In this document: one piece after another, positions 1 through 7,837 of the stretch | How positions within the stretch are numbered: position 1 is the stretch's first letter | How the letters are laid out: the number at the start of each line of letters is the position of its first letter | Assembly (NCBI GenBank): GCA_007132685.1 | Contig: SLOC01000002.1 | Location: 1 to 27,831, forward strand | Source: Candidatus Saccharimonadota bacterium | GTDB lineage: Bacteria; Patescibacteriota; Saccharimonadia; Saccharimonadales; SLHW01 | Direction of reading: 5' to 3' | Length of the DNA: 27,831 bases | Translations under genes and position numbers: made by a program | Notes under the pieces: generated by a model | What the model was told of the DNA's origin: nothing | Databases searched by the model: none | What the model saw: only the letters and a program-made list of their open reading frames with translations

Positions 1-335
1 AACTCACCTTCTTTATTCAATGCCTCAAGCTTTGGGATTGCTCGGGTTAGTAACTGCATGATAATAGAAGCGTTAATATACGGGATCAAACCGACAATCA
101 TAATAGAGAAGTTAGCAAGCGCTCCACCGGAGGCTAAATTCAGAAAGTTGAGAAATTGCTGCCCTGTATCAGCGGCTAGTACGGTATCTAGTAGTTCTCG
201 TAAGGTTGCTGGATCGCTGACCGGTATAGGGATTACTGCCATAATACGAAAAACAATTACAATACCAAGTACCGCCAATAGACGATTGGTCATGTCTTTG
301 TTTCGTAGTGATTTCCAGATTATTTTCCAATTCAT
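1..335 (-). CDS. secY: SecY preprotein translocase channel subunit, N-terminal part
   Basis: SecY forms the membrane pore of the Sec export and membrane-insertion pathway. Only the first 111 codons lie in the window; the gene runs off the left edge. The protein starts MNWKIIWKSLRNKD, followed by transmembrane helix 1 (about residues 18-36). The plug region LNLASGGALANFSIMIVG (65-82) and the helix 2 signature PYINASIIMQLL (85-96) are typical of SecY. It is the last visible gene of the spc operon, as in most bacteria, and follows rplO after 92 bases. No good Shine-Dalgarno sequence lies at normal distance: a GAGGGG is about 16 bases upstream of the ATG. An in-frame TAG five codons upstream rules out an earlier start. 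Confidence 0.95.
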   Translation of the reverse strand, partial: MNWKIIWKSLRNKDMTNRLLAVLGIVIVFRIMAVIPIPVSDPATLRELLDTVLAADTGQQFLNFLNLASGGALANFSIMIVGLIPYINASIIMQLLTRAIPKLEALNKEGE

Positions 336-427
336 GTTTGTCTGTCGCTATCCCCTCGCATACTATATGCCTAGCCGGTAGTATAACGCATATTAAGCGT
401 ATATTTATAATTAACTACCAACGAATC

Positions 428-898
428 TTACACTTTCTCTTTGGTCTTTTTAGTACGTTTAACTTGTGGAGTCTCGGAAAAACTTCCGCCAGCCTTTTGC
501 ACTGCAGCAATAGCCGACTGGCTTGCAGCCTGTAGCTTTATGGACTTTTTCTTGGTAATTTTACCCTTTGTAATAAGTTTAACCTTTACGTATGGGCTAG
601 AGATCAGTCCTGCGTCATGTAAAGTAAAATTATCAATCGTCGTGCCGCTGATTAGGTCTAGCTGTCCAGTGTAAACATTTTCTGCTTTTGGTCGGATCGA
701 GCGAAAGCCTGGAAGTTTAGGAATCCGTTGAAGCAGTGGGTTTTGGCCGCCCTCAAAGCCTGGACGTTTCCCGCTTCCAGTTCGAGATCGCTGGCCTTTT
801 GTTCCGCGACCAGCGGTTTTGCCGCGTCCTGCGCTAATTCCGCGCCCGGATCGTTTGCGACTCTTTTGCCTAATCAGGTCTAATTCGTTGTACTTCAT
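428..898 (-). CDS. rplO: 50S ribosomal protein L15
   Basis: L15 binds 23S rRNA and joins the large subunit late in assembly. The 156-residue protein has the expected glycine- and arginine-rich N-terminal tail (residues 14-50, with GRGKTAGRGTKGQRSRTG and the PGFEGGQ element near 47-53), followed by the globular domain and a lysine-rich C-terminal end. Its ATG overlaps the rpsE stop codon in an ATGA (895-898), so translation is probably coupled. In a standard spc operon rpmD (L30) lies between rpsE and rplO; here there is no room for it. Confidence 0.97.
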   Translation of the reverse strand: MKYNELDLIRQKSRKRSGRGISAGRGKTAGRGTKGQRSRTGSGKRPGFEGGQNPLLQRIPKLPGFRSIRPKAENVYTGQLDLISGTTIDNFTLHDAGLISSPYVKVKLITKGKITKKKSIKLQAASQSAIAAVQKAGGSFSETPQVKRTKKTKEKV

Positions 899-1458
899 TT
901 CTTCTCCGCCTTTGCTGTCTTCTTGGTGGATGTCTTTGTGCTAGTCTTTTTCGACTTTGCAGATTTGTTCTGTGATGTAACCCATTTCTCTTGGGGCTGA
1001 AGTTGTTCAAGTGCATTTAGTACTGCATACGCGATATTTACCTTGTTTGATGAACCGAGTGACTTCGAAAGCACATCGCTTACGCCCGCCACCTCCAAGA
1101 CTACACGTACAGCACCTCCAGCGATAATACCGGTTCCAGATGATGCTGGTTTAATGAGCACTCGCGCACCCGATACTTTGCCTTCGACTTCATGCGGAAT
1201 AGTGTGCTTGTATAGATTGACCTTGACGAGATTTTTCTTCGCAGTATCAACCGCTTTGGCGATAGCCAACGTTACGTCAGCACCTTTAGCAACACCAATG
1301 CCAACTGTGCCTTTGTGGTCACCGATTACAACAAGTGCGCGGAAGCGAAAACGACGACCGCCCTTAACTACGCGTGATACACGATCAATATTTACCACTC
1401 GTTCGTCGAATTGCTTCTCCTCCTTGAAGGATGGTTTGTGATTCTCTGATTTTGCCAT
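895..1458 (-). CDS. rpsE: 30S ribosomal protein S5
   Basis: S5 contributes to decoding accuracy and to the mRNA entry side of the small subunit. The N-terminal double-stranded RNA-binding-like domain carries the signature VKGGRRFRFRALVVIGD (about residues 31-47), followed by the C-terminal domain with KPASSGTGIIAGGAVRVVLE (about 104-123). The protein has 187 residues, about 20 more than E. coli S5, because of a low-complexity tail of lysine, serine and threonine from about residue 163 onward. It ends in TGA, evidence that UGA is a stop here. The gap to rplR is 2 bases. Confidence 0.97.
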   Translation of the reverse strand: MAKSENHKPSFKEEKQFDERVVNIDRVSRVVKGGRRFRFRALVVIGDHKGTVGIGVAKGADVTLAIAKAVDTAKKNLVKVNLYKHTIPHEVEGKVSGARVLIKPASSGTGIIAGGAVRVVLEVAGVSDVLSKSLGSSNKVNIAYAVLNALEQLQPQEKWVTSQNKSAKSKKTSTKTSTKKTAKAEKK

Positions 1459-1460
1459 AA

Positions 1461-1820
1461 TTAAAACGTAAGTCCTTCCTGTCGGGCTGCTTCAGCTAGC
1501 GCTTTTACTCTACCATGATACAGCCGTCCATTTCTGTCAAGAACAACGGCTTTAATCTTTTTCTTCTTGGCCTTGGCGGCAATCTCTTTCCCAATCTGCG
1601 CAGCTTTGTCTGTCTTGCTACCAGTTAGTTTTGCGCCGTGACCAACCGTCGTCGCAGATGCGAGAGTGTTGTGACCGTCATCATCAATCAACTGAACGCT
1701 TATGTGTTGATTGCTAATTGTAACCGACATTCTCGGGCGCTCTATTGTCCCGTGCAATTTCGCGCGGATTCGGTTCTTCCGCTGGATTTGATTAATTCGT
1801 TTTTTCTGTAATCTATTCAT
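1461..1820 (-). CDS. rplR: 50S ribosomal protein L18
   Basis: L18 binds 5S rRNA and, with L5, anchors it in the central protuberance. The 119-residue protein is of normal family length. It opens with a very basic tail (MNRLQKKRINQIQRKNR) and continues with the alternating strand-helix fold; RPRMSVTISNQHISVQLIDD (about 28-47) and the terminal segment VLDRNGRLYHGRVKALAEAA (about 93-112) match the family. It lies between rplF (20 bases upstream) and rpsE (2 bases downstream), the standard spc order. Confidence 0.97.
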   Translation of the reverse strand: MNRLQKKRINQIQRKNRIRAKLHGTIERPRMSVTISNQHISVQLIDDDGHNTLASATTVGHGAKLTGSKTDKAAQIGKEIAAKAKKKKIKAVVLDRNGRLYHGRVKALAEAARQEGLTF

Positions 1821-1840
1821 AACTTATATACCTCCGCTGA

Positions 1841-2383
1841 TTATGCGGCTTCCTTGCCTGACTTACCACTCTTGCGTATTATGCGTTCCCCTGCGTAGGT
1901 AATACCCTTGCCCTTGTATGGCTCTGGTTTGCGCAGGGCACGTATCTCTGCTGCGGTTTGCCCAACTTGTTGCTTGTCAATTCCACTTACAGAAACTGTA
2001 TTCTGATCTACACTTGCAGTGATTCCTTGTGGCAGCGAATAAACAATTTCGTGAGAATAGCCTAAATTAAACTTGAGGTCACTTCCAGCCAAGTTAACTC
2101 GGAAGCCTACCCCGCTCAGTTCAAGTTTTTTCTCGAAGCCTTTTGTTACGCCGTGCACCATATTAGCAATCAAGGTTCGCATAAGGCCATGCTTAGCCCG
2201 ATGCTTTGGTTCATCAGACTGCCTGGTTACTATAACCTCGGCGTCCTTCTGTTCGACCTTAACGCCTTCGAGTAACGGCTGCGATAATGTGCCTTTTGGT
2301 CCAGCAACAGTGATGGACTCATGGTCGACAGTGATTGTCACACCGCTCGGAACTGCAATCGGTAGTTTTCCTATTCGACTCAT
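1841..2383 (-). CDS. rplF: 50S ribosomal protein L6
   Basis: L6 sits near the factor-binding site of the large subunit and binds 23S rRNA helix 97. It has 180 residues, the usual length. Two tandem L6 repeats are visible: the first from MSRIGKLPIAVPSGVTITVD, and the second with the family signature in the segment EIRALRKPEPYKGKGITYAG (about residues 146-165). The tail is basic (RIIRKSGKSGKEAA). It is the spc-operon neighbour of rpsH, 20 bases away. Confidence 0.97.
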   Translation of the reverse strand: MSRIGKLPIAVPSGVTITVDHESITVAGPKGTLSQPLLEGVKVEQKDAEVIVTRQSDEPKHRAKHGLMRTLIANMVHGVTKGFEKKLELSGVGFRVNLAGSDLKFNLGYSHEIVYSLPQGITASVDQNTVSVSGIDKQQVGQTAAEIRALRKPEPYKGKGITYAGERIIRKSGKSGKEAA

Positions 2384-2403
2384 ATTATTTCCTTACTATT
2401 TCC

Positions 2404-2811
2404 TTAATACACTTTACAAATTAATTCACCGCCAACTTGTTGACGCTTTGCTTCTTCACCAGTCATCATTCCTTTGCTCGTCGAAACAACGACAATGCCT
2501 CGTCCGCGCTTGATAGTCGGTATGTTTTCTACGTTTGCATAGTAACGTCGCCCTGGCTTGCTCATGCGTGCTATCTCGGTAATGACTGGGCTGCTGTCTG
2601 GATTATTAATAACGATCTTCATCATTTTCCCAACTGCAGCAGGTTCAACCTTTACGGCTTCGATGAAATTATTTTTAGCCAGAATCTCAGCAACTGCCTG
2701 CTTCACATTAGAGTGAGGAAGGTACACTTCGTGCTTACGTACCGCAATAGCATTGCGAATACGGGTCAGCATATCTGATATTGGATCATTTAGCACTGTT
2801 GCATTCTTCAT
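2404..2811 (-). CDS. rpsH: 30S ribosomal protein S8
   Basis: S8 is a primary 16S rRNA binder needed for assembly of the central domain, and in many bacteria it represses its own operon. The segments NDPISDMLTRIRNA near the N-terminus and the C-terminal signature GRGIVVVSTSKGMMTGEEAK identify it. Start choice: the open frame reaches back to an ATG at 2829 that overlaps the rpsN stop, with further ATGs at 2817 and 2811. An AAGGA lies 9 bases before 2811 but only 3 before 2817, and nothing suitable precedes 2829, so 2811 (135 aa, close to the family length of about 130) is preferred. The alternative full-length product is 141 aa. Confidence 0.93.
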   Translation of the reverse strand: MKNATVLNDPISDMLTRIRNAIAVRKHEVYLPHSNVKQAVAEILAKNNFIEAVKVEPAAVGKMMKIVINNPDSSPVITEIARMSKPGRRYYANVENIPTIKRGRGIVVVSTSKGMMTGEEAKRQQVGGELICKVY

Positions 2812-2828
2812 ATTCATTGTTCCTTCCA

Positions 2829-3098
2829 TTACCAGCTCGATTTCGTTACCCCTGGGACTTCACCTTTGCTCGCGTGCTCCCTGAATGCAATCCTAGAGAG
2901 GCCGAACTGTCGCATATATCCTTTAGAGCGCCCTGTTTGACTGCAGCGGTTAGTCCGTCGAGTCGGTGAAGAATTCCGAGGGAGTTTGTGTAACGCCTCG
3001 TAATCACCAAGCTCTTTGAGCTCAGCCCGCTTTGCAGCGTACTTGTCAATCATTGCTCGACGCTTCTGGTCTTGTACGACTTTCGCTTTTCTTGCCAT
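2829..3098 (-). CDS. rpsN: 30S ribosomal protein S14, zinc-free long form
   Basis: S14 belongs to the head of the small subunit. Its 89 residues match the long, cysteine-poor type found in E. coli and not the short zinc-binding type of about 61 residues. The conserved segment RNSSPTRRTNRCSQTGRSKG holds the only cysteine, so the CxxC pairs of the zinc form are absent. It is followed by YMRQFGLSRIAFRE, the family C-terminal signature. The gene sits between rplE (2 bases upstream) and rpsH. The zinc-free type fits the loss of zinc ligands in RpoC of the same window. Confidence 0.96.
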   Translation of the reverse strand: MARKAKVVQDQKRRAMIDKYAAKRAELKELGDYEALHKLPRNSSPTRRTNRCSQTGRSKGYMRQFGLSRIAFREHASKGEVPGVTKSSW

Positions 3099-3100
3099 AA

Positions 3101-3697
3101 TTACTCCTTATTCTCTTTCTCAAAAGGCATACCGAGTTTTTCTAGTAAGGCTCGGGCATGCTCTGGTTGTTGACACTTAATAACAAACACAGCTTGTAGG
3201 CCATGAACCGTAGTAGTTTCTTCATAAGAAAGCTCCGGGAACACCGACTGGTCGGTTATACCAATACTATAGTTACCAGAGCGATCAAACGCTTTTTTGT
3301 TCACTCCACGGAAGTCTCGAAGTCGCGGCAGTATCAGGCTAATCAATCGATCAGCAAACTCATACATACGGTTCCCGCGTAAGGTTACCTTGAGGCCTAT
3401 CTTGTTGCCTTCCCGAAGCTTAAATCCAGCTACTGCCTTCTTGGCTGCAACCTCAATCGGCTGTTGGCCGGTTATCTTTCGCAGGGTGTTACTGGCAACT
3501 TCTAGTAGCTTCTTGTCGTCCTTTGCTCTGCCTACGCCAACGTTCACAACAATCTTCTCGAGTCTCGGCACTTCGAATACGTTGTCTAAGTTAAGCTCTT
3601 GCTGAAGCTCTTTTTGAATAGACTCTTCGTACGCTCGCTTCAAACGAGGAATATAGGTCTTGGATTCTGATGGTTTCTTTGCTTGCTTGGTTGCCAT
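3101..3697 (-). CDS. rplE: 50S ribosomal protein L5
   Basis: L5 binds 5S rRNA and contacts P-site tRNA in the central protuberance. The 198-residue protein has an N-terminal extension of about 15 residues (MATKQAKKPSESKTY) compared with E. coli L5 (179 residues). The conserved core is clear: VPRLEKIVVNVGVG (about 43-56), then RKITGQQP, LREGNKIGLKVTLRG, and LPRLRDFRG (about 124-132). Its AAGGAG ribosome-binding site lies in the last codons of rplX, one base away. Confidence 0.97.
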   Translation of the reverse strand: MATKQAKKPSESKTYIPRLKRAYEESIQKELQQELNLDNVFEVPRLEKIVVNVGVGRAKDDKKLLEVASNTLRKITGQQPIEVAAKKAVAGFKLREGNKIGLKVTLRGNRMYEFADRLISLILPRLRDFRGVNKKAFDRSGNYSIGITDQSVFPELSYEETTTVHGLQAVFVIKCQQPEHARALLEKLGMPFEKENKE

Positions 3698-3698
3698 A

Positions 3699-4061
3699 TT
3701 ATTCTAGCTCCTTGCCTGATTGCTTAGCGAAACGGACCTTCTCGCCCTTGGAATTTAGCTTGTAGCCAATACGAGCAGGCTTCTTCTTACTTGAACCTTT
3801 TGTTGCCGGGTCGACTACGCCAACATTACTTACATGAATTGGCTTGGTTTCTTCAATGATGCCACCTTGTGGGTGTTCACTATTCGGCTTTAGGTGTCTC
3901 TTGACGATGTTGATTCCTTCAACAGTTACTTTGTTATCTGTTGGGTGCGTGGCAACGACCTTACCAGTCTTGCCCTTGTACTTGCCAGAACGCACGATAA
4001 CTGTGTCGCCTTTTTTCAGCCGAATTTTGTAGATATTTCGTTTAAGTGAGCGGTATGCCAT
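3699..4061 (-). CDS. rplX: 50S ribosomal protein L24
   Basis: L24 is an early large-subunit assembly initiator. A KOW motif, KKGDTVIVRSGKYKGKTGKV (about residues 16-35), is followed by NKVTVEGINIVKRHLKPN and a PIHVSNV element typical of the family. At 120 residues it is somewhat longer than the usual 100-105, with a basic C-terminal end. The ATG shares one base with the stop codon of rplN (TAATG type overlap at 4061). Confidence 0.97.
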   Translation of the reverse strand: MAYRSLKRNIYKIRLKKGDTVIVRSGKYKGKTGKVVATHPTDNKVTVEGINIVKRHLKPNSEHPQGGIIEETKPIHVSNVGVVDPATKGSSKKKPARIGYKLNSKGEKVRFAKQSGKELE

Positions 4062-4429
4062 TAGAGTACCTCCGGCGCGAGACTAATTATCTTGCTGTAG
4101 CCCTGGTCACGAAGTTCACGCGGCACAGGCCCGAATATTCGCGTAGCTTTTGGTTGCTTGTCGTCACCAATAACTACTGCGGCATTATCATCAAACGCGA
4201 TAGTAGAACCATCAGCTCGCTTGATCTTATTGCGCGTCCGAACGATTACAGCTCGTACGACTGACTTTTTCTTAACAGTGCCGCCAGGTGCTGCAGCCTT
4301 TACCGACGCAACAATAACATCGCCAACTCGGGCATACCGACGTCTAGTTCCACCAAGCACTCGAATGCAGAGCAACTCTTTAGCGCCGGAGTTATCGCAA
4401 ACTAAGACTCTCGATTCCTGCTGAATCAT
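4061..4429 (-). CDS. rplN: 50S ribosomal protein L14
   Basis: L14 contacts 23S rRNA and forms an intersubunit bridge with 16S helix 44; it is also the docking site of the silencing factor RsfS. The 122-residue length is exactly that of E. coli. The N-terminal signature MIQQESRVLVCDNSGAKELL and the segment RADGSTIAFDDNAAVVI are unmistakable. It overlaps rpsQ by the four bases ATGA (4426-4429). Confidence 0.98.
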   Translation of the reverse strand: MIQQESRVLVCDNSGAKELLCIRVLGGTRRRYARVGDVIVASVKAAAPGGTVKKKSVVRAVIVRTRNKIKRADGSTIAFDDNAAVVIGDDKQPKATRIFGPVPRELRDQGYSKIISLAPEVL

Positions 4430-4725
4430 GCCGACTTCTCCTCTTCTGCATCTTCACTGCCAGGTGCTGGTTCATCATGAGTAATTGGTGCACGGGTAAC
4501 AATTTCTTCCAGTGCGAAATGTTTTCGCCTGCTAATCGGCTTCGTTTCGACAATACGCACGGTATCACCGATTGCTGCATCATTCTTTTCGTCATGAGCT
4601 ACAAATTTTTTCGTCACAGAATATTGCTTCTTGTATACGGGGTGATTCTTCCGATTTTCGATAGCAACGACGATCGTTTTATCCGGTTTATCAGAAGTTA
4701 CGATTCCAGTAAATGATTTAGCCAT
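4426..4725 (-). CDS. rpsQ: 30S ribosomal protein S17
   Basis: S17 is a primary 16S rRNA-binding OB-fold protein of the small subunit body. The N-terminal segment TGIVTSDKPDKTIVVAIENR (residues 6-25) and the segment GDTVRIVETKPISRRKHF (about 53-70) define the family. The protein has 99 residues against about 84 in E. coli; the excess is an acidic tail (PAPGSEDAEEEKSA), unusual for a ribosomal protein. It ends in TGA and overlaps rpmC by 8 bases. Confidence 0.97.
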   Translation of the reverse strand: MAKSFTGIVTSDKPDKTIVVAIENRKNHPVYKKQYSVTKKFVAHDEKNDAAIGDTVRIVETKPISRRKHFALEEIVTRAPITHDEPAPGSEDAEEEKSA

Positions 4726-4924
4726 GTCGGGTCTCCTTTACGAGTTGTTCACTCAGTACAGTCATAATACGAGCAAGATCTTTACGTTTGTGACGGATAG
4801 CTCGGACGTTCTGTTGCTCTCCTGTACGAACCTTGCGTCGCATATCAGCAAGTTCGTCACGAAGCTTTGAGCTCTCTTTGGTAAGTTGTTCGGTAGTCAT
4901 TTTTCTAATCTCAGTGATTGTCAT
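4718..4924 (-). CDS. rpmC: 50S ribosomal protein L29
   Basis: L29 is a small two-helix protein at the polypeptide exit site, next to L23, where trigger factor and signal recognition particle dock. The 68-residue helical hairpin begins MTITEIRKMTTEQLTKES and has the family pattern NVRAIRHKRKDLARIMTVL in the second helix (about residues 40-58). The start is TAAATG directly after the stop of rplP, which leaves no gap. Confidence 0.95.
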   Translation of the reverse strand: MTITEIRKMTTEQLTKESSKLRDELADMRRKVRTGEQQNVRAIRHKRKDLARIMTVLSEQLVKETRHG

Positions 4925-5338
4925 TTACCTATCCTCCTTCACCAAGAACCGTGTCTTGATAGGAAGCTTGTGTGCTGCAAGTCGCATAGCCTCACGAGCA
5001 ACCTCTTCACTCACGCCAGACATCTCAAACAAAATTGTTCCTGGCCGAACTTTGGCTGCAAAAAATTCAGGATTTCCTTTTCCGGAACCCATTTTCGTGC
5101 CAACCCCTTTACGGGTGACCGGCATGTGAGGAAATACTCGGATCCAAATCTTTCCACCACGCTTTATGTAGCGGGTCATCGCTTGACGGGCAGACTCTAT
5201 CTGGCGGCTAGTCACTCTCTCATGGCCAAGCGCTTGCAGGGCGTATTCACCAAAGGAAATGTAATTTCCAGCGGTAGCTGGTCCTTTGATGCGTCCCTTG
5301 AAGACCTTACGGTGCTTGGTACGTTTCGGCATCAACAT
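4925..5338 (-). CDS. rplP: 50S ribosomal protein L16
   Basis: L16 lines the A-site tRNA path near the peptidyl transferase centre and is important for late 50S assembly. The 137 residues include MPKRTKHRKVFKGRIKG, the central element ARQAMTRYIKRGGKIWIRVF and the segment KGVGTKMGSGKGNPEFFAAK, all typical. Two ATGs open the frame; the first (5338) is preferred because GGGGAGG ends 7 bases before it. The ATG overlaps the rpsC stop by one base. Confidence 0.98.
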   Translation of the reverse strand: MLMPKRTKHRKVFKGRIKGPATAGNYISFGEYALQALGHERVTSRQIESARQAMTRYIKRGGKIWIRVFPHMPVTRKGVGTKMGSGKGNPEFFAAKVRPGTILFEMSGVSEEVAREAMRLAAHKLPIKTRFLVKEDR

Positions 5339-5970
5339 TATTGAGCCTCCCCTTTATAAATCCATACCTTTACACCAATGATTCCTGAGCCAGGATATTG
5401 AGCACGTGCGGCGTGGTAGTCAACATCAGCCCGTAATGTGTGGAGCGGCACACTACCTTCTACGGTTCGCTCCATACGACTCATCTCTGAGCCACCTAGT
5501 CGACCGGCTACTTCTATTCGAATACCTTTTGCGCCAGCTCGCATGGTTGCTGCGGCTGCTTGTTTAGTTGCACGACGGAAAGCAATACGTTTCTCGAGTT
5601 GATAAGCAATATTTTCTGCTACCAGTTTTGCGTAAAGTTCTGGCTTCTTGATTTCTTCGATATTGACACGTGTTGGCACACCGTAGATTTTTTCAATCGC
5701 AGCTTTAAGCTCTTGTACACCTGTACCACCACGGCCGATAACTACACCAGCTTTTGCAGTCTGAATAGTAACAGATACAAGGTTTGGCGAGCGCTCAATA
5801 TCTACCTTATTGACTGAAGCGCGAGAACCAAGCTTGCTATCAATAAGCTTCCTGACTTGTAAATCTTGTGTCAAAAAGTTTGCATAATCTTTCTTGTCAG
5901 CAAACCATTTACTGCGCCAATTCTTGTTGGTTTGGAGGCGCATACTGATTGGATTAACTTTTTGTCCCAT
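5338..5970 (-). CDS. rpsC: 30S ribosomal protein S3
   Basis: S3 forms part of the mRNA entry tunnel and its helicase-like activity. The sequence begins MGQKVNPISMRLQ, the family start. A KH domain with AGVVIGRGGTGVQELKAAIE (about residues 74-93) is followed by the C-terminal domain with GAKGIRIEVAGRLGGSEMSR (about 146-165). The protein has 210 residues, near the short end of the family, which mostly varies at the C-terminus. It overlaps rplV by one base. Confidence 0.98.
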   Translation of the reverse strand: MGQKVNPISMRLQTNKNWRSKWFADKKDYANFLTQDLQVRKLIDSKLGSRASVNKVDIERSPNLVSVTIQTAKAGVVIGRGGTGVQELKAAIEKIYGVPTRVNIEEIKKPELYAKLVAENIAYQLEKRIAFRRATKQAAAATMRAGAKGIRIEVAGRLGGSEMSRMERTVEGSVPLHTLRADVDYHAARAQYPGSGIIGVKVWIYKGEAQ

Positions 5971-6356
5971 TACTTGGCCTCCTTCTTCTTGCCTGCTGTG
6001 GTGGTTTTCTTCTTTACTGGACGCTTCTTTCCGTCAACAACAACACGGATATGTGATGTTTTAAGTTGATAAGGAAGCGCTCGACCAAAAGCTGCTGGTT
6101 GATAGCGCTTGTAGCGGGGTCCTGGAGTAACTGTGATTTCTTTGATATGCAATGTATCTGGCAGGTAGCCGTGATTATAGTCTGCATTGGCTGCAGCGCT
6201 TTGTATCGCTTTACGAACTGCAGTTGCTGAGCGTCTTGGTGTGTGTTCCAGGATCGTGATTGCGTCTGAAACAGAGCGGTCACGTACAAGACTCGCCACT
6301 ACTCCAACTTTTCGTGGAGCAATACGTACTGATTTTGCTATAGCAACGACCGACAT
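5970..6356 (-). CDS. rplV: 50S ribosomal protein L22
   Basis: L22 lines the nascent-chain exit tunnel. The conserved N-terminal block AKSVRIAPRKVGVVASLVR (about residues 7-25) and the tunnel-loop region with VTPGPRYKRYQPAAFGRA (about 75-92) followed by HIRVVVDGK identify it. The 128-residue protein carries a lysine-rich tail (KKRPVKKKTTTAGKKKEAK) beyond the E. coli end point. One-base overlaps with rpsS and rpsC indicate coupled translation. Confidence 0.97.
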   Translation of the reverse strand: MSVVAIAKSVRIAPRKVGVVASLVRDRSVSDAITILEHTPRRSATAVRKAIQSAAANADYNHGYLPDTLHIKEITVTPGPRYKRYQPAAFGRALPYQLKTSHIRVVVDGKKRPVKKKTTTAGKKKEAK

Positions 6357-6631
6357 TACTTGTCTCCTTTCGCAAGCTTACCGCCATGCGAGCGGAATTT
6401 ACGAGTTGGGGCAAATTCGCCAAGCTTATGTCCGACCATATTTTCAGTGATGAATACTGGGACATGAACTTTGCCGTTATGCACAGCAATAGTCCGACCA
6501 ACAAACTCCGGTGGAATAGTGCTTGCCCGCGCCCATGTTTTTATAATGGTGCGGTCATCATTACCTAGAGCTGCAATCTTCTTTGCTAGCTTCGGGTCTA
6601 CAAATGGTCCTTTTTTTAGTGATCGACTCAT
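6356..6631 (-). CDS. rpsS: 30S ribosomal protein S19
   Basis: S19 binds 16S rRNA in the head of the small subunit with S13 near the A-site tRNA. The 91-residue protein begins MSRSLKKGPFVDPKLAKKI and contains the highly conserved VHNGKVHVPVFITENMVGHK (about 50-69) and LGEFAPTRKFRSHGG. Length and sequence are entirely typical. It is separated from rplB by 10 bases. Confidence 0.98.
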   Translation of the reverse strand: MSRSLKKGPFVDPKLAKKIAALGNDDRTIIKTWARASTIPPEFVGRTIAVHNGKVHVPVFITENMVGHKLGEFAPTRKFRSHGGKLAKGDK

Positions 6632-6641
6632 ATTCTAACTC

Positions 6642-7481
6642 CTACCTTCGCTTCGATTCGTGTCGATTTCTTACAATAAATTTATTAGTTCTCTTGCGTC
6701 GTCGGGTTCGATATCCCAGTGTCTTTTGACCCCAAGGTGTCATCGGGTGACCGCCAGGGCCATGAGAGCCTCCATCACCACCACCATGTGGGTGGTCGAC
6801 CGCGTTCATAACAACTCCGCGAACTGTCGGTCGGCGACCTTTTTTTCGGTTGCGTCCGGCTTTTCCAACTTTGATATTCTTATGCTGTTCATTGCCTACA
6901 GCACCTAGGCTAGCAGTACAGGTTTTGTGAACGGTTCTTACTTCTCCACTTGGTAGTTTGATTTGAACTCGATCGCCCTCTTTTGCAATAAGCTGAGCCC
7001 GAGCACCAGCGGATCGGACTATCTGAGCACCGCGGTTAGGCTCTAGCTCTATGGCATGAATAATACTTCCTGCCGGAATATTCTCTAGAGGCAGACGATT
7101 GCCATGTTCGATGTCCACCTTTTCACCGCTTTCAATCGTGTCGCCAACAGACATTTTTGCAGATGCGAGAATATAGTGTTGGTTGCCATCTTGGTCAGAA
7201 ATCCGAGCAATTCGCGCACTTCGATTCGGGTCATACTCAATTGCAACGATTTTAGCCTTGGTGTCTGCAGGGAGATTAAAGGTAACATTACGATAAAAAG
7301 ATTTTACGCCACCACCACGATGTCGAGTCGTTATCCGGCCTTGATTATTGCGACCACTGCGTTTCGTTTTCACAGATCGAAGCTTTTTCGTTGGCTTCGT
7401 TTTAGGCGATATGCTGCTCATATCTTGCGTGGTCATACCGCGCTGTCCAGGAGTAGTTGGTTTATAGTATCGAATAGCCAT
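6642..7481 (-). CDS. rplB: 50S ribosomal protein L2
   Basis: L2 is one of the most conserved ribosomal proteins and supports subunit joining and the peptidyl transferase centre. The 279 residues show the N-terminal basic block (RSGRNNQGRITTRHRGGG, about 42-59), the central beta-barrel region, and the C-terminal MNAVDHPHGGGDGGSHGPGG (about 226-245), including the histidine of the VDHPHGGG motif known to matter for activity. The tail is basic. The start codon shares one base with the rplW stop. Confidence 0.98.
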   Translation of the reverse strand: MAIRYYKPTTPGQRGMTTQDMSSISPKTKPTKKLRSVKTKRSGRNNQGRITTRHRGGGVKSFYRNVTFNLPADTKAKIVAIEYDPNRSARIARISDQDGNQHYILASAKMSVGDTIESGEKVDIEHGNRLPLENIPAGSIIHAIELEPNRGAQIVRSAGARAQLIAKEGDRVQIKLPSGEVRTVHKTCTASLGAVGNEQHKNIKVGKAGRNRKKGRRPTVRGVVMNAVDHPHGGGDGGSHGPGGHPMTPWGQKTLGYRTRRRKRTNKFIVRNRHESKRR

Positions 7482-7837
7482 TACTTCTTCGCCTTCCTAT
7501 CTGCAGCCTTTTGGGCTTTCTTCGCTTTTTCTTCAGCTTCATCAATTGCAGCAAAAACAGGAATGTGATCACCGTCAGCAACAGTAACATAGGCACGCTT
7601 CACATCACTACGCTTGCCGCGAGTCGCTCGACCACGTCGGTTGATCATGCGCTTTGATTTACCTTTGACGTTTACTACATTGACTTTTGTGACAGTTACC
7701 TCAAATTCACCTTCGACTTGCTTCGCTATCGCTGCCTTATTAGCGTCGCCGATAACTTCAAATACATACGTATTAGCTTCTTTGCTTAAGCCGTATGCCT
7801 TTTCGCTAACCTTTGGCAAGAGCATCGGATTATTCAT
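7481..7837 (-). CDS. rplW: 50S ribosomal protein L23
   Basis: L23 sits at the exit of the polypeptide tunnel and is the main docking point for trigger factor, whose gene also lies in this window. Family elements are PKVSEKAYGLSKEANTYVFE (about residues 8-27) and VNVKGKSKRMINRRGRATRG (about 53-72). At 118 residues it is about 18 longer than E. coli L23; the extra sequence is an alanine- and lysine-rich C-terminal helix (EEAEEKAKKAQKAADRKAKK). It overlaps rplD by 8 bases. Confidence 0.96.
   Translation of the reverse strand: MNNPMLLPKVSEKAYGLSKEANTYVFEVIGDANKAAIAKQVEGEFEVTVTKVNVVNVKGKSKRMINRRGRATRGKRSDVKRAYVTVADGDHIPVFAAIDEAEEKAKKAQKAADRKAKK

Noticed and set aside
336..427. Promoter for secY in the rplO-secY gap (TATACT at 380-385)
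   Set aside because: No -35 box at 16-18 bases and no extended -10; also an ordinary position for read-through from the operon.
4886..5344. Plus-strand frame of 152 codons over rplP
   Set aside because: It lies opposite rplP and rpmC, which are certain; it has the look of an antisense reading and no start signals.
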